DNA from: Actinoplanes siamensis
GTDB lineage: Bacteria > Actinomycetota > Actinomycetes > Mycobacteriales > Micromonosporaceae
Length of the DNA: 64,000 nt
Assembly: GCF_016862395.1 (NCBI RefSeq)
Contig: NZ_BOMW01000012.1
Coordinates: 124,001 to 188,000, forward strand
Direction: 5' to 3'
Shown: piece after piece, positions 7,367 through 16,768 of the stretch
How the letters are laid out: each line of letters begins with the position of its first letter
How positions within the stretch are numbered: the stretch's first letter is position 1
The notes under the pieces: generated by a model
Database searches by the model: none
Seen by the model: only the letters and a program-made list of their open reading frames with translations
What the model was told of the DNA's origin: nothing
Translations under genes and position numbers: made by a program

Positions 7367-8566
7367 ATGGATCAGATCGAGCGCTTCGCCGACGTCGTCG
7401 TCCGGGCCGGGGTCAACGTGCAGCCCGGGCAGGGTGTCGTTCTCAACACCGACACCGCCCACCTGGAGATCGCCCGCGCGGTGGTCCAGGCCGCCTACGC
7501 CGCCGGCGCCGCCTGGGTCGAGCCGATCTGGTCCGACGGCCCGATGCGCCGCTCCGAGGTCGACCACGCGAGCCTCGACCAGCTGCGGGCCAGCCGCCCG
7601 TGGGCGCTGGAGCGCATCCGTGAGTGGGGCGCGCAGGGCGCCGCGTGGATCACCCTGGTCGGCGACGCCGACCCGCACGTGCTCGACGGCGCCGATCCGG
7701 TCAAGGCCGCCGCGCGACGGGCCGGCGAGTCGCTCGCCCGGCGCGACGTGGTGATGGGCAAGCTGCGCTGGACCGCTGTCGGCGCGCCCAACCCGGGCTG
7801 GGCCAGCCAGATCTTCGGCGAGCCCGACCTCGACCGGCTCTGGCAGGCGGTGGCCATCGCGATGCGGCTCGACCAGGACGACCCGGTGGCGGCCTGGCAG
7901 CGGCGGTCCGCGACGCTCGCCGAGCGCGGGGCGGCGCTGGACGCGCTGGAGCTGACCGAGATCCGCTACCAGGGCGAGGGCACCGACCTGACCGTCGGCC
8001 TGATCCCGGGCTGCCACTGGACCGGCGGCGGGATGCTGGACCGCGACGGCATCGCGTACCTGCCGAACATTCCGACCGAGGAGGTCTTCACCAGCCCCGA
8101 CCGGCGCCGCGCCGACGGCGTGCTGCGGGTGACCAAGCCGCTGGCGCTGGCCGGCCGCCTGGTCACCGGGCTGCGGCTGACCTTCGAAGGCGGGCGGATC
8201 ACGTCGGTCGCCGCCGACGAGGGCGCCGACATCGTCGAGGCGCAGCTGGCCACCGACGAGGGCGCGCGCCACCTGGGCGAGGTTTCGCTGGTCGACCGGG
8301 AGAGCCGGATCGCGAAGGCCGGGATCGTGTTCCACAACACGCTCTTCGACGAGAACGCGGGCTGTCACGTGGCGTGGGGGCAGAGCTTCCCGTTCGCGGT
8401 GCCGGGCGGGGTGGCGATGAGCCCCGAGCAACGGGCCGGGCTGGGGCTGAACACGTCGGGCGTGCACACCGACGTGGTGATCGGCGGCGCCGGGATCAGC
8501 GTGACCGGCACCGGGCCGAAGGGGACCATCGACATCATCCGTGACGACGAGTGGGTGCTGGAGTGA
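7367..8566 (+). CDS. M29 family aminopeptidase (AmpS/PepS-type)
   Basis: 399 residues, typical for family M29. The start region reads MDQIERFADVVVRAGVNVQP. Later family signatures are LTEIRYQGEGTDLTVGL, NIPTEEVFTSPDRRRADG and VSLVDRESRIAKAGIVFHNT, which hold the Glu/His/Asp dimetal ligands, plus FDENAGCHVAWG and GVHTDVVIGG near the C-terminus. It would release N-terminal residues from peptides in the cytoplasm. The ATG at 7367 follows a TAAGCT box by 7 nt, a leaderless arrangement; an upstream GTG at 7334 is less likely. Confidence 0.92.
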   Translation: MDQIERFADVVVRAGVNVQPGQGVVLNTDTAHLEIARAVVQAAYAAGAAWVEPIWSDGPMRRSEVDHASLDQLRASRPWALERIREWGAQGAAWITLVGDADPHVLDGADPVKAAARRAGESLARRDVVMGKLRWTAVGAPNPGWASQIFGEPDLDRLWQAVAIAMRLDQDDPVAAWQRRSATLAERGAALDALELTEIRYQGEGTDLTVGLIPGCHWTGGGMLDRDGIAYLPNIPTEEVFTSPDRRRADGVLRVTKPLALAGRLVTGLRLTFEGGRITSVAADEGADIVEAQLATDEGARHLGEVSLVDRESRIAKAGIVFHNTLFDENAGCHVAWGQSFPFAVPGGVAMSPEQRAGLGLNTSGVHTDVVIGGAGISVTGTGPKGTIDIIRDDEWVLE

Positions 8567-8702
8567 CCTGACGCGGGCGCCCCGGACGGCCGGCTCTCCA
8601 CATCGGACCTCGGCCGGCGTCCGGCGCCGCGGCGCGGGCGGCTCCCCGCCGGAGCGCGGCCGGCGGTGTGGCGCCGGCGGCTCCGGGACGAGGCCGGCGG
8701 GG

Positions 8703-8828
8703 TCAGGCCATGAAGAGGATCGCCGCGGTGCCGAGCAGCACCAGGAGCAGCATGGTGACGAGGAGGCCGGTCTCGGCGGCCGGTGCGGTCTCGGGTCCGG
8801 GCGTGGTGGTCAACGGCTCACTGCTCAT
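8703..8828 (-). CDS. 41-residue single-pass membrane protein
   Basis: A small gene with a strong ribosome site: GGAGGAAA lies 7 nt before the ATG at 8828. The product has a polar N-terminus (MSSEPLTTTPGPETAPAAET) followed by one hydrophobic helix, GLLVTMLLLVLLGTAAILFM. It resembles no family I can name. It lies between the convergent aminopeptidase and the divergent phospholipase D gene. Confidence 0.6.
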   Translation of the reverse strand: MSSEPLTTTPGPETAPAAETGLLVTMLLLVLLGTAAILFMA

Positions 8829-8942
8829 GGCGGGATTTCCTCCGCGGGGTGGGACGCGTCGATCGGCGTGATCGTGTTGGACGTGCGCGCGGCGGGCGGG
8901 GGATCTACGGTGAGGGCGTCGTCGACCTCAGAGGGGTTGCCT

Positions 8943-10526
8943 GTGCCAACGGAGGACTGGCTGCTGACCGCCGCCGAACGCGGCAACCCGCACAGCCACA
9001 TACCCACGTGGTGCTCGGGAAACACCGCCGAACCCCTGATTCACGGGAAAACGTACTTCTCCCGGTTGATGGCGGAGGTGGAGAAGCTCCGCGAGGGTGA
9101 CCACCTGCTGTTCACCGACTGGCGGGGCGATCCGGACGAACTGGCCGCCGACGACGGGCCGGCGATCGCCGAGCTCTTCGCGTCCGCCGCCCGCCGCGGG
9201 GTGATCGTCAAGGGCCTGCTCTGGCGGTCCCATCTGGACAAGCTGGCGTACAGCGAGGAGGAGAACCGCAACCTCGGCGACCAGATCCGCGAGGCCGGCG
9301 GCGAGGTCCTGCTCGACCAGCGGGTCCGGCGCGGCGGCTCGCACCACCAGAAGCTCGTCGTGTTGCGGCATCCCGGCCGGCCCGAGCTGGACGTCGCGTT
9401 CGCCGGCGGCATCGACCTGTGCCACAGCCGCCGGGACGACGCGGAGCACCACGGCGATCCGCAGCCGGTGCGGATGGCCAAGGCCTACGGGCCCACTCCG
9501 CCCTGGCACGACGTCCAGCTGGAGTTGCGCGGCCCGGTGGTCGGCGCGCTCGACCTGACGTTCCGGGAGCGCTGGTCCGACCCGGCGCCGCTCGACCAGC
9601 ACGGCCCTGTCTCCACGATCGCCGACAAGCTGAAACACGCCGACCTGCACGCCGACCGGCTGCCGCCGCAGCCGCCCGACCCGCCGGCGGCCGGGCCGCT
9701 GACCGTGCAGGTGCTGCGGACCTACCCGGCGATGCGCCCGCGGTACACGTTCGCGCCGCTCGGCGAGCAGACCGTGGCCCGCGGCTACACCAAGGCGATC
9801 AAGCGTGCCCGCCGGCTGATCTACCTGGAGGACCAGTACCTCTGGTCGGCCGAGGTGGCCCAGCTGTTCGCCGAGGCGCTGCAGGCCAACCCGGAGCTGC
9901 ACCTGATCGCCGTGGTGCCCCGGCACCCGGACGTGGACGGCCGGTTCGCGCTGCCGCCCAACCAGGTCGGCCGGGAGCAGGCCATCGACCTGTGCAGGAG
10001 CGCCGCGTCCGACCGGGTGCACGTCTTCGACCTGGAGAACCACGCGGGCACCCCGATCTACGTGCACGCCAAGGTCTGTGTGGTCGACGACGTCTGGTGC
10101 AGCGTGGGCAGCGACAACTTCAACCGTCGATCGTGGACGCACGACAGCGAGCTGTCCTGCGCGATCCTGGACGACACCCGGGACGAGCGGGCGCCGGTGG
10201 ACCCCGCCGGGCTGGGCGACGGCGCCCGCCGGTTCCCGCGCGAGCTACGGCTCGCCCTGACCCGCGAGCACCTGGACCGCGAGGACGGCGACGATCAAGA
10301 TCTTCTGGACCCGATGGCGATCGTACGGACCATGACCGCCGCCGCCGAGGCCCTGCGTGACTGGCGTGACAACGGACGCCGGGGCCCGCGCCCGCCCGGG
10401 CGCCTGATCCCGCACGAGACGGTACGGCTCCCCTGGTTCCAGCGTCTCTGGGCGACCCCGGCGTACCGCCTGATCTACGACCCGGACGGCCGCCCGTGGC
10501 GTGATCGCCGGGCCGGCCGGTGGTGA
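8943..10526 (+). CDS. Phospholipase D family protein
   Basis: 527 residues with two PLD catalytic modules. The first HxK is SHHQKLVVL (near residue 137), where the usual motif Asp is Arg, followed by FAGGIDLCHSRRDD. The second is complete: HAKVCVVDDVWCSVGSDNFN (near 377). Such enzymes hydrolyse or transphosphatidylate phospholipids. No signal peptide is seen, so it may act at the inner face of the membrane. The GTG at 8943 is chosen for the GAGGGG 7 nt upstream; a longer in-frame reading towards 8541 has no family similarity. Confidence 0.88.
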   Translation: MPTEDWLLTAAERGNPHSHIPTWCSGNTAEPLIHGKTYFSRLMAEVEKLREGDHLLFTDWRGDPDELAADDGPAIAELFASAARRGVIVKGLLWRSHLDKLAYSEEENRNLGDQIREAGGEVLLDQRVRRGGSHHQKLVVLRHPGRPELDVAFAGGIDLCHSRRDDAEHHGDPQPVRMAKAYGPTPPWHDVQLELRGPVVGALDLTFRERWSDPAPLDQHGPVSTIADKLKHADLHADRLPPQPPDPPAAGPLTVQVLRTYPAMRPRYTFAPLGEQTVARGYTKAIKRARRLIYLEDQYLWSAEVAQLFAEALQANPELHLIAVVPRHPDVDGRFALPPNQVGREQAIDLCRSAASDRVHVFDLENHAGTPIYVHAKVCVVDDVWCSVGSDNFNRRSWTHDSELSCAILDDTRDERAPVDPAGLGDGARRFPRELRLALTREHLDREDGDDQDLLDPMAIVRTMTAAAEALRDWRDNGRRGPRPPGRLIPHETVRLPWFQRLWATPAYRLIYDPDGRPWRDRRAGRW

Positions 10527-10604
10527 GGGGGTATATCCAGCCATACCCCTGATCCGGATGCCAGCGGGATGGGCCGCGAGTCACCGGCTGCCTACGGTGA
10601 ATCC

Positions 10605-11882
10605 GTGTCCACCACCAACCTGAGCGCGGCTCTCCGCCAACGCCGCTACCTGCTCACCTCCTGGCCGTGGCGGTCGGCGGCGTTCCTGTCCACCACCGCT
10701 GTCGTCGCGGCGCCGCTGTCGTTCGGCCTCACCCTGCTGTTGCTGCCGCTGCTGGTCTCCGGCCGGCGGATCGCCCACGGCGACCTGCCCACCCCGGCGA
10801 TCCTCTTCCTGGTCGTGGTCGCCGCCGTGCTGCTGGCCGCCGGTGCCCCACTGGTCGCGCTGCCGGTCGCCGCCCTGGAGCGGCGGCGCCTGCGGCTGGT
10901 CGACCGGCGGCCGTTGCGCGGCGCGACCCATCCCGCCGGCCTCGCCGCGCTGTTCCGGGCGGAGGCCACCTGGCGCGCGGTGCTCTACACCACGCTGCTG
11001 GCCCTGCTCGCGCCACCGGTCTTCTTCGCGGCGTTCCTGGCGCTGCTCGCCGAGGTGCTGATGATCGGCAGCCCGTTCGGCGTCGGCACCTGGCAGTTCG
11101 GGAACTACACGGTGCACGGGGGCTCGCGCGGCCTCCCGCTCTGCCTGCTCGGGATCGTGCTGGTCCCGGTCCTGCTCTACCTGGCCGGCGCGCTCGCCGC
11201 CGGGCAGGCGATGCTGGCCCGGCGCCTGCTCGGGGCCGGCGACCCGTTGCGTGACCAGCTCAGCGAGGTGTCCCAGTCCCGGGCCCGGCTGGCCGACGCG
11301 TTCGACGCGGAGCGCCGCCGGATCGAGCGGGACCTGCACGACGGCGCGCAGCACCGGCTCACCAGCCTCACCCTGCACCTGGGCATGGCCCGGCTGGACC
11401 TGCCGGAGGACTCCCCCGCCGCGGGGCCGCTCGGGCTGGCGCACACCCAGGCCAAGGAGCTGATGGTGGTGCTGCGCGACCTGGTGCACGGGATCCGCCC
11501 GCAGGTGCTGACCGATCTGGGCTTGCCGGCCGCGCTGCGCGAGCTGGCCGGCAGCTCCCCGGTCCCGGTCACCGTCGAGGCGGCGATCGCGGCCCGGCCG
11601 CCGGAGAGCATCGAGACCACGGCGTACTTCGTGGCCGCCGAGGCGCTGACGAACGTCGCCAGGCACGCCCACGCGACCGAGGCCCGGGTCCGGGTGCGCG
11701 GTGACGGCACCCGGGTGGAGCTGGAGATCGAGGACAACGGGCGGGGCGGCGCCGACCCGCAGACGGGTAGCGGGCTGACCGGGCTCGCCGATCGGGTGGC
11801 GGCGGCCGGTGGCCGGTTGCTGCTGGCCAGCCCGGCGGGCGGGCCGACGCTGCTGAGGGTGGAGCTGCCGTGTCCGAGGTGA
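10605..11882 (+). CDS. NarL-type sensor histidine kinase
   Basis: 425 residues. The N-terminal 215 residues hold about four membrane segments (for example FLSTTAVVAAPLSFGLTLLL and LLCLLGIVLVPVLLYLAGAL after residue 170). A HisKA_3 dimerisation domain follows with the phospho-acceptor in RRRIERDLHDGAQHRL, then an HATPase with EALTNVARHAHA, EIEDNGRGG and GSGLTGLADRV. It should phosphorylate the regulator encoded directly after it, which overlaps it by 13 bp. The GTG at 10605 follows a TACGGT box by 6 nt. The signal is unknown. Confidence 0.92.
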   Translation: MSTTNLSAALRQRRYLLTSWPWRSAAFLSTTAVVAAPLSFGLTLLLLPLLVSGRRIAHGDLPTPAILFLVVVAAVLLAAGAPLVALPVAALERRRLRLVDRRPLRGATHPAGLAALFRAEATWRAVLYTTLLALLAPPVFFAAFLALLAEVLMIGSPFGVGTWQFGNYTVHGGSRGLPLCLLGIVLVPVLLYLAGALAAGQAMLARRLLGAGDPLRDQLSEVSQSRARLADAFDAERRRIERDLHDGAQHRLTSLTLHLGMARLDLPEDSPAAGPLGLAHTQAKELMVVLRDLVHGIRPQVLTDLGLPAALRELAGSSPVPVTVEAAIAARPPESIETTAYFVAAEALTNVARHAHATEARVRVRGDGTRVELEIEDNGRGGADPQTGSGLTGLADRVAAAGGRLLLASPAGGPTLLRVELPCPR

Positions 11883-12526
11883 CCGCCAGGGTGGTCCTGG
11901 CCGAGGACGGGGTGCTCCTGCGCGAGGGGCTGATCGGGGTGCTGGGCCGGTTCGGCTTCACCGTGGTGGACGCGGTGGGCGACGCCGAGCAGCTGATCAC
12001 GGCGGTCGCCGCGCACGAGCCGGATCTGGTGGTCACCGACATCAAGATGCCGCCGGACTTCCGCGACGAGGGGCTGCGCGCCGCGGTGCGGCTGCGCCGG
12101 GAACGCCCCCGCCTGCCGGTGGTGGTCCTGAGTCAGTACGTGCAGGAGGAGTACGCGTCCGACCTGATCGGCACTGGCGACGGGGTGGGTTACCTGCTCA
12201 AGGACCGGGTGGCGGACATCGAGGATTTCGTGGCGGCGCTGCGGGCCGTGCTGGCCGGCGGCACGGTCGTCGACCCGGAGGTGGTGCGGCGGCTGCTGCA
12301 CCGGCCGCGGGATCCGCTGGCCGGGCTGTCGCCGCGGGAACGGGAGGTGCTGGGGTTGATCGCGGAGGGGCGGTCGAACTCGTCGATCGCGGGGGCGCTG
12401 TTCGTGAGCGAGACCGCGGTGGGCAAGCATGTCGGCAACATCCTGGCCAAGCTGGGGCTGCCGCCGACCGACGACACCAACCGGCGGGTCCTGGCCGTGC
12501 TGACCTATCTGGGCGCCCGGGGCTGA
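11870..12526 (+). CDS. NarL/FixJ-family response regulator
   Basis: 218 residues: a receiver domain with the acidic pocket in VLAEDG and the phospho-acceptor Asp in LVVTDIKMPP (near residue 52), the Lys in GYLLKDRV, then a LuxR-type HTH (LSPREREVLGLIAEGRSNSS to GKHVGNILAKLGL). The GTG start lies 13 bp inside the kinase gene, so the two are translationally coupled. Its targets are not visible; there is no NarL box I can identify nearby. Confidence 0.94.
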   Translation: MSEVTARVVLAEDGVLLREGLIGVLGRFGFTVVDAVGDAEQLITAVAAHEPDLVVTDIKMPPDFRDEGLRAAVRLRRERPRLPVVVLSQYVQEEYASDLIGTGDGVGYLLKDRVADIEDFVAALRAVLAGGTVVDPEVVRRLLHRPRDPLAGLSPREREVLGLIAEGRSNSSIAGALFVSETAVGKHVGNILAKLGLPPTDDTNRRVLAVLTYLGARG

Positions 12527-12748
12527 CAGGGGCGCCGTCTCGCCCCGCGCGGCAGCCGCGTCCGGAGCGGCGGCGGCCTGTGGGGGTGCCGGTGTCCGTG
12601 AGTTGCCAGTCGTGCGGGGCCGAGACCGGGGCGGCCGGGTCGCCTTCCACGGTCGGGCTGATCCGCCAGGCGTGCATCGGCGGCGGCCCGGTCGCGAACA
12701 GCGGTCCAGGACGTTCCTACGTCCCGCGGCGACACGCAGGACGTCTTT

Positions 12749-13915
12749 CTATGCCGCCACTTTCCATGCCGCCACGGCCGCGGCGAGGCGGTCCGGCACG
12801 TCATGAGCGTGATACGGCCATTCCGACTGCTCGATGCGGGCGAGAAAGCCGGCGTACGTCGCGGCCGACTCCAACGGCGCGACCGGCCGCAGCAGTTCCA
12901 CTGCCCGTTCCGGATCGCTGCCCGGTACGGCTTCCCGCCAGCGCCGCGCCCACGCCGTGACCAGCGGCTCCGGCGCCTCCACGCCGTCGATCAGCCGGAG
13001 CAGGTCGAAAGCCGGATTGCCGATCGCCGCATCGCCCCAGTCGACGATCGTCAGCCGGTCCGCCCCGTCGGTACGCACATTGCCCGGGTGCAGGTCGCCG
13101 TGCACCAGCGTGTCCGGCAGCCCGCACCCGGCGACGGCGGCCAGCCGGTCCGGCAGCCCGTCGATCAGCTCGGCGAGCCCGGGAATGCCACCGAGATAGG
13201 GCGCGGCCACGGCGGCGAACCGCCCCGCCGCCAGCCGCCGGTCCGGCGCCCCGGCCCCGGCCAACTCCTCCGGATGGCGGGCGAAATGCTGCTGAACCGG
13301 GTGGAACGCCTCGGCGATCGCCGCGCACAGTTCCGGGCCGGCGCCGTACCGGTCCTCCCCCGGTACGTGCGCGAGCAGCATCCGTCCCTCCTCGCCGGCC
13401 GCCAGCACGTACGGCACCAGCTCCGGGGCCACCGAGGCGACCAGGCCCAGCACCGCCGGCTCGTGCGCGAAGAACCCGGGCACCTGCTTGATCCAGGCCA
13501 CCGGCCCCTGCGCGCCGTCCACCCGCCAGATCGCGGACAGGTTCCAGGTGCGCTGCTGGCGCACTGTCACGTCGGCGAGCCCGAGCCGGTCCAGCGCACC
13601 GGATGCCCAGGCCAGCGTGGCGGCCGGTCCGCCCGGCGAGGCCCACGGCGCCCGGTGCGCGTGGGGCGTCAGATCGGCGCCGAGCGGGATCAGCCCGTCC
13701 GGCCGTTCCCGGGTCTCGGCCAGGTAGGTGACGTGCCCGCCGGGCGGGGCCGGCCGGTCCGTGCGCAGCAGCCGCAGCACGGTCACATCGACGCCCGCGC
13801 CGGCGACCACCTCGGCCACCTCCTGCCACCAGGGGCTGCCGACGGGGAACGGGGGCAGCGCGCCGAGCAGCTCACCGGCCGGATCGACGAGCACCAGGGT
13901 CACGGTTCGAGACAC
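12749..13915 (-). CDS. Aminoglycoside phosphotransferase-like protein with N-terminal extra domain
   Basis: 388 residues. Residues 1 to about 115 form a domain that begins RTVTLVLVDPAGELLGALPP and looks like a degenerate NUDIX-type or small alpha/beta domain. The rest is an APH fold with the catalytic loop LVHGDLHPGNVRTD and IVDWGDAAIGNPAFDLLRL. It overlaps the allantoicase gene by 16 bp, so it belongs to the ureide operon. Whether it phosphorylates a ureide intermediate or an unrelated metabolite is unknown; family annotation as antibiotic kinase should not be trusted here. Confidence 0.78.
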   Translation of the reverse strand: MSRTVTLVLVDPAGELLGALPPFPVGSPWWQEVAEVVAGAGVDVTVLRLLRTDRPAPPGGHVTYLAETRERPDGLIPLGADLTPHAHRAPWASPGGPAATLAWASGALDRLGLADVTVRQQRTWNLSAIWRVDGAQGPVAWIKQVPGFFAHEPAVLGLVASVAPELVPYVLAAGEEGRMLLAHVPGEDRYGAGPELCAAIAEAFHPVQQHFARHPEELAGAGAPDRRLAAGRFAAVAAPYLGGIPGLAELIDGLPDRLAAVAGCGLPDTLVHGDLHPGNVRTDGADRLTIVDWGDAAIGNPAFDLLRLIDGVEAPEPLVTAWARRWREAVPGSDPERAVELLRPVAPLESAATYAGFLARIEQSEWPYHAHDVPDRLAAAVAAWKVAA

Positions 13916-14886
13916 TGTCTCATTCTCTCCCACAGGTGGTCCCGGTCGGCCCGCCCCAGCAGACGCAGCCGGGCCATCCCGCCGTCGGGGAACACGTCGA
14001 GTCGCGCGTGCGTCACTTCCGGGCCCTTGGCCAGCGGGAACCGGTGCGGGGTGTCGGGGCGCAGCGCGGTCCTGGGCAGCAGCTCGATCTGATCGCCGGT
14101 GGCGGTGATGCCGGTGAGGACGGCCCAGCCGGGTGCGTTTCCCTTGAAGTGGCTGGTGTCCAGATCGGCGAAGCGCAACCTGGCCGGGGCCGCGAGTCGC
14201 ACCAGCACCCAGTCGTTGGCGTCGTCGCGGCGGCGCGACGTCTCCCAGCCGTCGCCCATGTTCTGCGCCCGGCCGGGCATCAGCATGCGCTGCGGGTGCC
14301 CGTAGAACATGTTGCTGCAGTCGACGACGCGGCCCCCGTACTCCGCGGCGGCGACGTCGAAGACCTTCGGCAGCAGCTCCGGGTCGGGGATCACCTCGCC
14401 GTGCACACGCAGCCGGGCCACGCCGCCGTCCGGGTAGATGTTGAGCCGCACGTGGGTGAAGCGACGGCCGTCGCCGATCGGGAAGCGATTGCCGCTGTCG
14501 CCGGTGAGCCCCTGGCGCGGCAGGATCTCCACCCACTCGGCCCCGGCCAGCTCCTCCGGGCCCGGATAGCCGGGCAGGGCGGTCGCGTCGACAGACGCGA
14601 ACGGCGGGTAGTTGCCGGTGAAGAACGCGGTGTCGATGTCGACGCCGTGGATCACTCCGGGCGCGCCGAGCCGGATCACGGCGAAGTCGTGCCCGGGACC
14701 GCGCCGCCGCCGGGTCTCCCACCCGTCGTACACCTGGCCCTTGTGGTCGAAGGTCTTCGGCGTGTGTCCGGGGGCGGCGGGCAGCACGAGGTGGTCGGCG
14801 GCGGCGAAGAACTCGTCGTTGGCGTGCACGACGCCACCGCCGAGGGCCCGCGACGCCAGGTCGGCCAGTGCGGTGAAGTCCTCCAT
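13900..14886 (-). CDS. alc: Allantoicase
   Basis: 328 residues made of the two duplicated jelly-roll halves of allantoicase. Paired signatures are YDGWETRRRRGPGHDFAVIR with GVDIDTAFFTGNYPP, and GDGWETSRRRDDANDWVLVR with DLDTSHFKGNAPGW. It hydrolyses allantoate to ureidoglycolate and urea in the cytoplasm. Its ATG overlaps the allantoinase stop in TGATG, giving direct coupling, and GGGGGAG precedes it. Ureidoglycolate lyase or hydrolase is not seen in the window. Confidence 0.95.
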   Translation of the reverse strand: MEDFTALADLASRALGGGVVHANDEFFAAADHLVLPAAPGHTPKTFDHKGQVYDGWETRRRRGPGHDFAVIRLGAPGVIHGVDIDTAFFTGNYPPFASVDATALPGYPGPEELAGAEWVEILPRQGLTGDSGNRFPIGDGRRFTHVRLNIYPDGGVARLRVHGEVIPDPELLPKVFDVAAAEYGGRVVDCSNMFYGHPQRMLMPGRAQNMGDGWETSRRRDDANDWVLVRLAAPARLRFADLDTSHFKGNAPGWAVLTGITATGDQIELLPRTALRPDTPHRFPLAKGPEVTHARLDVFPDGGMARLRLLGRADRDHLWERMRQCLEP

Positions 14887-16196
14887 CAGCTCCCCCTCGT
14901 CAGGAGTCGTCCGCCCGGTGCGCCACCGGCGACCGGGAAGCCGCGCAGCCAGGTGGCGCGCACCACGCCGCGCAGCGTCCTGCCGGCGTACGGCGTCACC
15001 GGGTTCTTGTGGTGCAGCGCGTGCGCGTCGACCACGAACTCGGCGTCCGGGTCGAAAGCGACCAGGTCGGCGTCGGCCCCGACCGCGATCCGTCCCTTGT
15101 GTTCCAGCCCGGCCAGGTCGGCCGGACCGGTCGCCATCCAGCTCACCACATCCGCGAGCGGGAAGCCCCGGGCTCGCGCCGCCGTCCAGATCACCGGCAG
15201 CCCGAGCTGCACCGACGCGATGCCGCCCCAGGCCGCGGCGAAGTCGCCGGTGTCCTGCCGCTTGAGCTCCGGCGTGCACGGCGAGTGGTCGCTCACCACG
15301 CAGGTGATCAAGCCGGCGGCCAGCGCCTCCCAGAGCTGGTCGGCATTCGCCGCGTCGCGGATCGGCGGGCAGCACTTGAACTCGGTCGCGCCGTCCGGGA
15401 TCGCCGCCGCGTCCAGCGTCAGGTAGTGCGGACAGGTCTCCGCGGTGACCCGGACGCCGTCGGCCCGCGCCCGGGCGATCAGTGGCAGCGCCGAGGCGGC
15501 CGACAGGTGCAGGATGTGCACCCGGCGGCGCGCCGCACGGGCCACCTCGATCGCGGTGGCGACGGCGGCGTGCTCGGCAACGGCCGGCCGGGAGGCGAGG
15601 AAGTCGGCATAGGCCGCCGAGCTGGTCGCCTCCCGCAGGTGACCGGGGTCCTCGGCGTGCACGAGGAACAGCGCGTCGGCGGCGGCCATCGCCTCGGCGA
15701 GCTGGTCCCGGTCGACCGGCGGGAACTCCGGGACGCCGGAGTCGGCGAGGAAGGCCTTGAAGCCGAACACCCCGGCGGCGTGCAGCGCCGGGATCCGGGC
15801 GGCGTTGCCGGGGACGACGCCGCCCCAGAACCCGACGTCGACGTGGCACTGGCCGGTGGCGGCGGCTTGCTTGGCCGCCAGCGCGGCGGTGTCGACGGTC
15901 GGCGGCAGGCTGTTGAGCGGCATGTCGATGATCGTGGTCACGCCACCGGCGGCGGCCGCCCGGGTGGCGGTGGCGAAGCCTTCCCACTCGGTGCGTCCTG
16001 GCTCGTTGACGTGCACGTGAGTGTCCACCAAGCCCGGTGACAACACGGTGTCGGCGAGATCGACGTCGGCGCTCGCGGCCACCTCTGCCGCGTAGGGCCG
16101 GATCGCGACGATCCGCCCGTCCCGGACCGCCACCGCCGCCGGGACCTCGCCGCCGATCGTGATCACCCGGCGGGACCGCACCACGAGATCGACCAT
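14886..16196 (-). CDS. allB: Allantoinase
   Basis: 436 residues, a cyclic amidohydrolase. The metal centre is recognisable: [17 protein letters not shown] (HxH), [10 protein letters not shown] (carboxylated Lys), [18 protein letters not shown] and [12 protein letters not shown] (final Asp). It opens the allantoin ring to give allantoate. Upstream is the plus-strand glutaredoxin-like gene, so this gene has its own promoter in the gap at 16197-16276. Confidence 0.95.
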   Translation of the reverse strand: MVDLVVRSRRVITIGGEVPAAVAVRDGRIVAIRPYAAEVAASADVDLADTVLSPGLVDTHVHVNEPGRTEWEGFATATRAAAAGGVTTIIDMPLNSLPPTVDTAALAAKQAAATGQCHVDVGFWGGVVPGNAARIPALHAAGVFGFKAFLADSGVPEFPPVDRDQLAEAMAAADALFLVHAEDPGHLREATSSAAYADFLASRPAVAEHAAVATAIEVARAARRRVHILHLSAASALPLIARARADGVRVTAETCPHYLTLDAAAIPDGATEFKCCPPIRDAANADQLWEALAAGLITCVVSDHSPCTPELKRQDTGDFAAAWGGIASVQLGLPVIWTAARARGFPLADVVSWMATGPADLAGLEHKGRIAVGADADLVAFDPDAEFVVDAHALHHKNPVTPYAGRTLRGVVRATWLRGFPVAGGAPGGRLLTRGS

Positions 16197-16276
16197 GGCC
16201 AGACCCTAACGACGATCTGTTTCCACCACACGCCCTTCTCGCCGGCGCCGGAATCCGGGCGCGTAACCTTCGGCCC

Positions 16277-16699
16277 ATGATGCGACGCTGGGGACTGGCC
16301 CTGCTCAGTGCGGCCTGTGGGGTGCTCGCGGCCGTTCCCAAGCTGTCGCAGGGCTCACCTGCCGGCGCGGCCGCCCTGCTGGCGCTCTTCCTGGTGCTGG
16401 CGGTGGTGACGTCGCCGCTGGTCTTCCCGCGCGGTGTGCGCGCCGCCGAGGCGGCCACCGCCGGCCGGCCGGTGGTCTACTGGCGACCCGGCTGTCCGTA
16501 CTGTCTGCGGTTGCGCGCCCGGCTCGGCCCGGACGCGGCCCGCCTGGAGTGGGTGGACATCTGGAAGGATCCGGAGGGCGCGGCGGTCGTCCGCGGCTTC
16601 GCCGACGGCAACGAGACGGTGCCCACGGTGGTCTTCGGCGGCGAGGGCTTCGTCAATCCCGACCCGCAGTTCGTCCGGGACAGACTGCAGACCGATTAG
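16277..16699 (+). CDS. Membrane-anchored glutaredoxin/mycoredoxin-like protein
   Basis: 140 residues. Two hydrophobic segments fill residues 1-50 (LALLSAACGVLAAV and AALLALFLVLAVVTSPLVFP). A thioredoxin-fold domain follows with the active site RPGCPYCLRLRARL (CPYC), the cis-Pro region VPTVVFGG, and a C-terminal NPDPQFVRDRL. CPYC and the short size match actinobacterial mycoredoxin relatives, here tethered to the membrane; topology is uncertain. It is transcribed against the surrounding ureide genes, and a TAACCT box lies 7 nt before the ATG. Confidence 0.85.
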   Translation: MMRRWGLALLSAACGVLAAVPKLSQGSPAGAAALLALFLVLAVVTSPLVFPRGVRAAEAATAGRPVVYWRPGCPYCLRLRARLGPDAARLEWVDIWKDPEGAAVVRGFADGNETVPTVVFGGEGFVNPDPQFVRDRLQTD

Positions 16700-16737
16700 G
16701 TGTACGACCGGAGCGTCCGGCCCCCCCCCCGCGGCGA

Positions 16738-16768
16738 CCGCGCCGGTCAGGTCGCCCGACCGGCGCGG
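16738..16768. terminator. Perfect 11-bp hairpin between convergent genes
   Basis: CCGCGCCGGTC (16738-16748) pairs with GACCGGCGCGG (16758-16768) around a 9-nt loop. It lies 38 bp after the glutaredoxin-like stop and just past the possible small reading frame ending at 16747. A run of ten C residues (16721-16730) sits immediately before it. Confidence 0.65.

Noticed and set aside
8541..8942. N-terminal extension of the phospholipase D gene
   Set aside because: The extension overlaps the aminopeptidase end and the small minus-strand gene, has no family similarity, and the GTG at 8943 has a good ribosome site.
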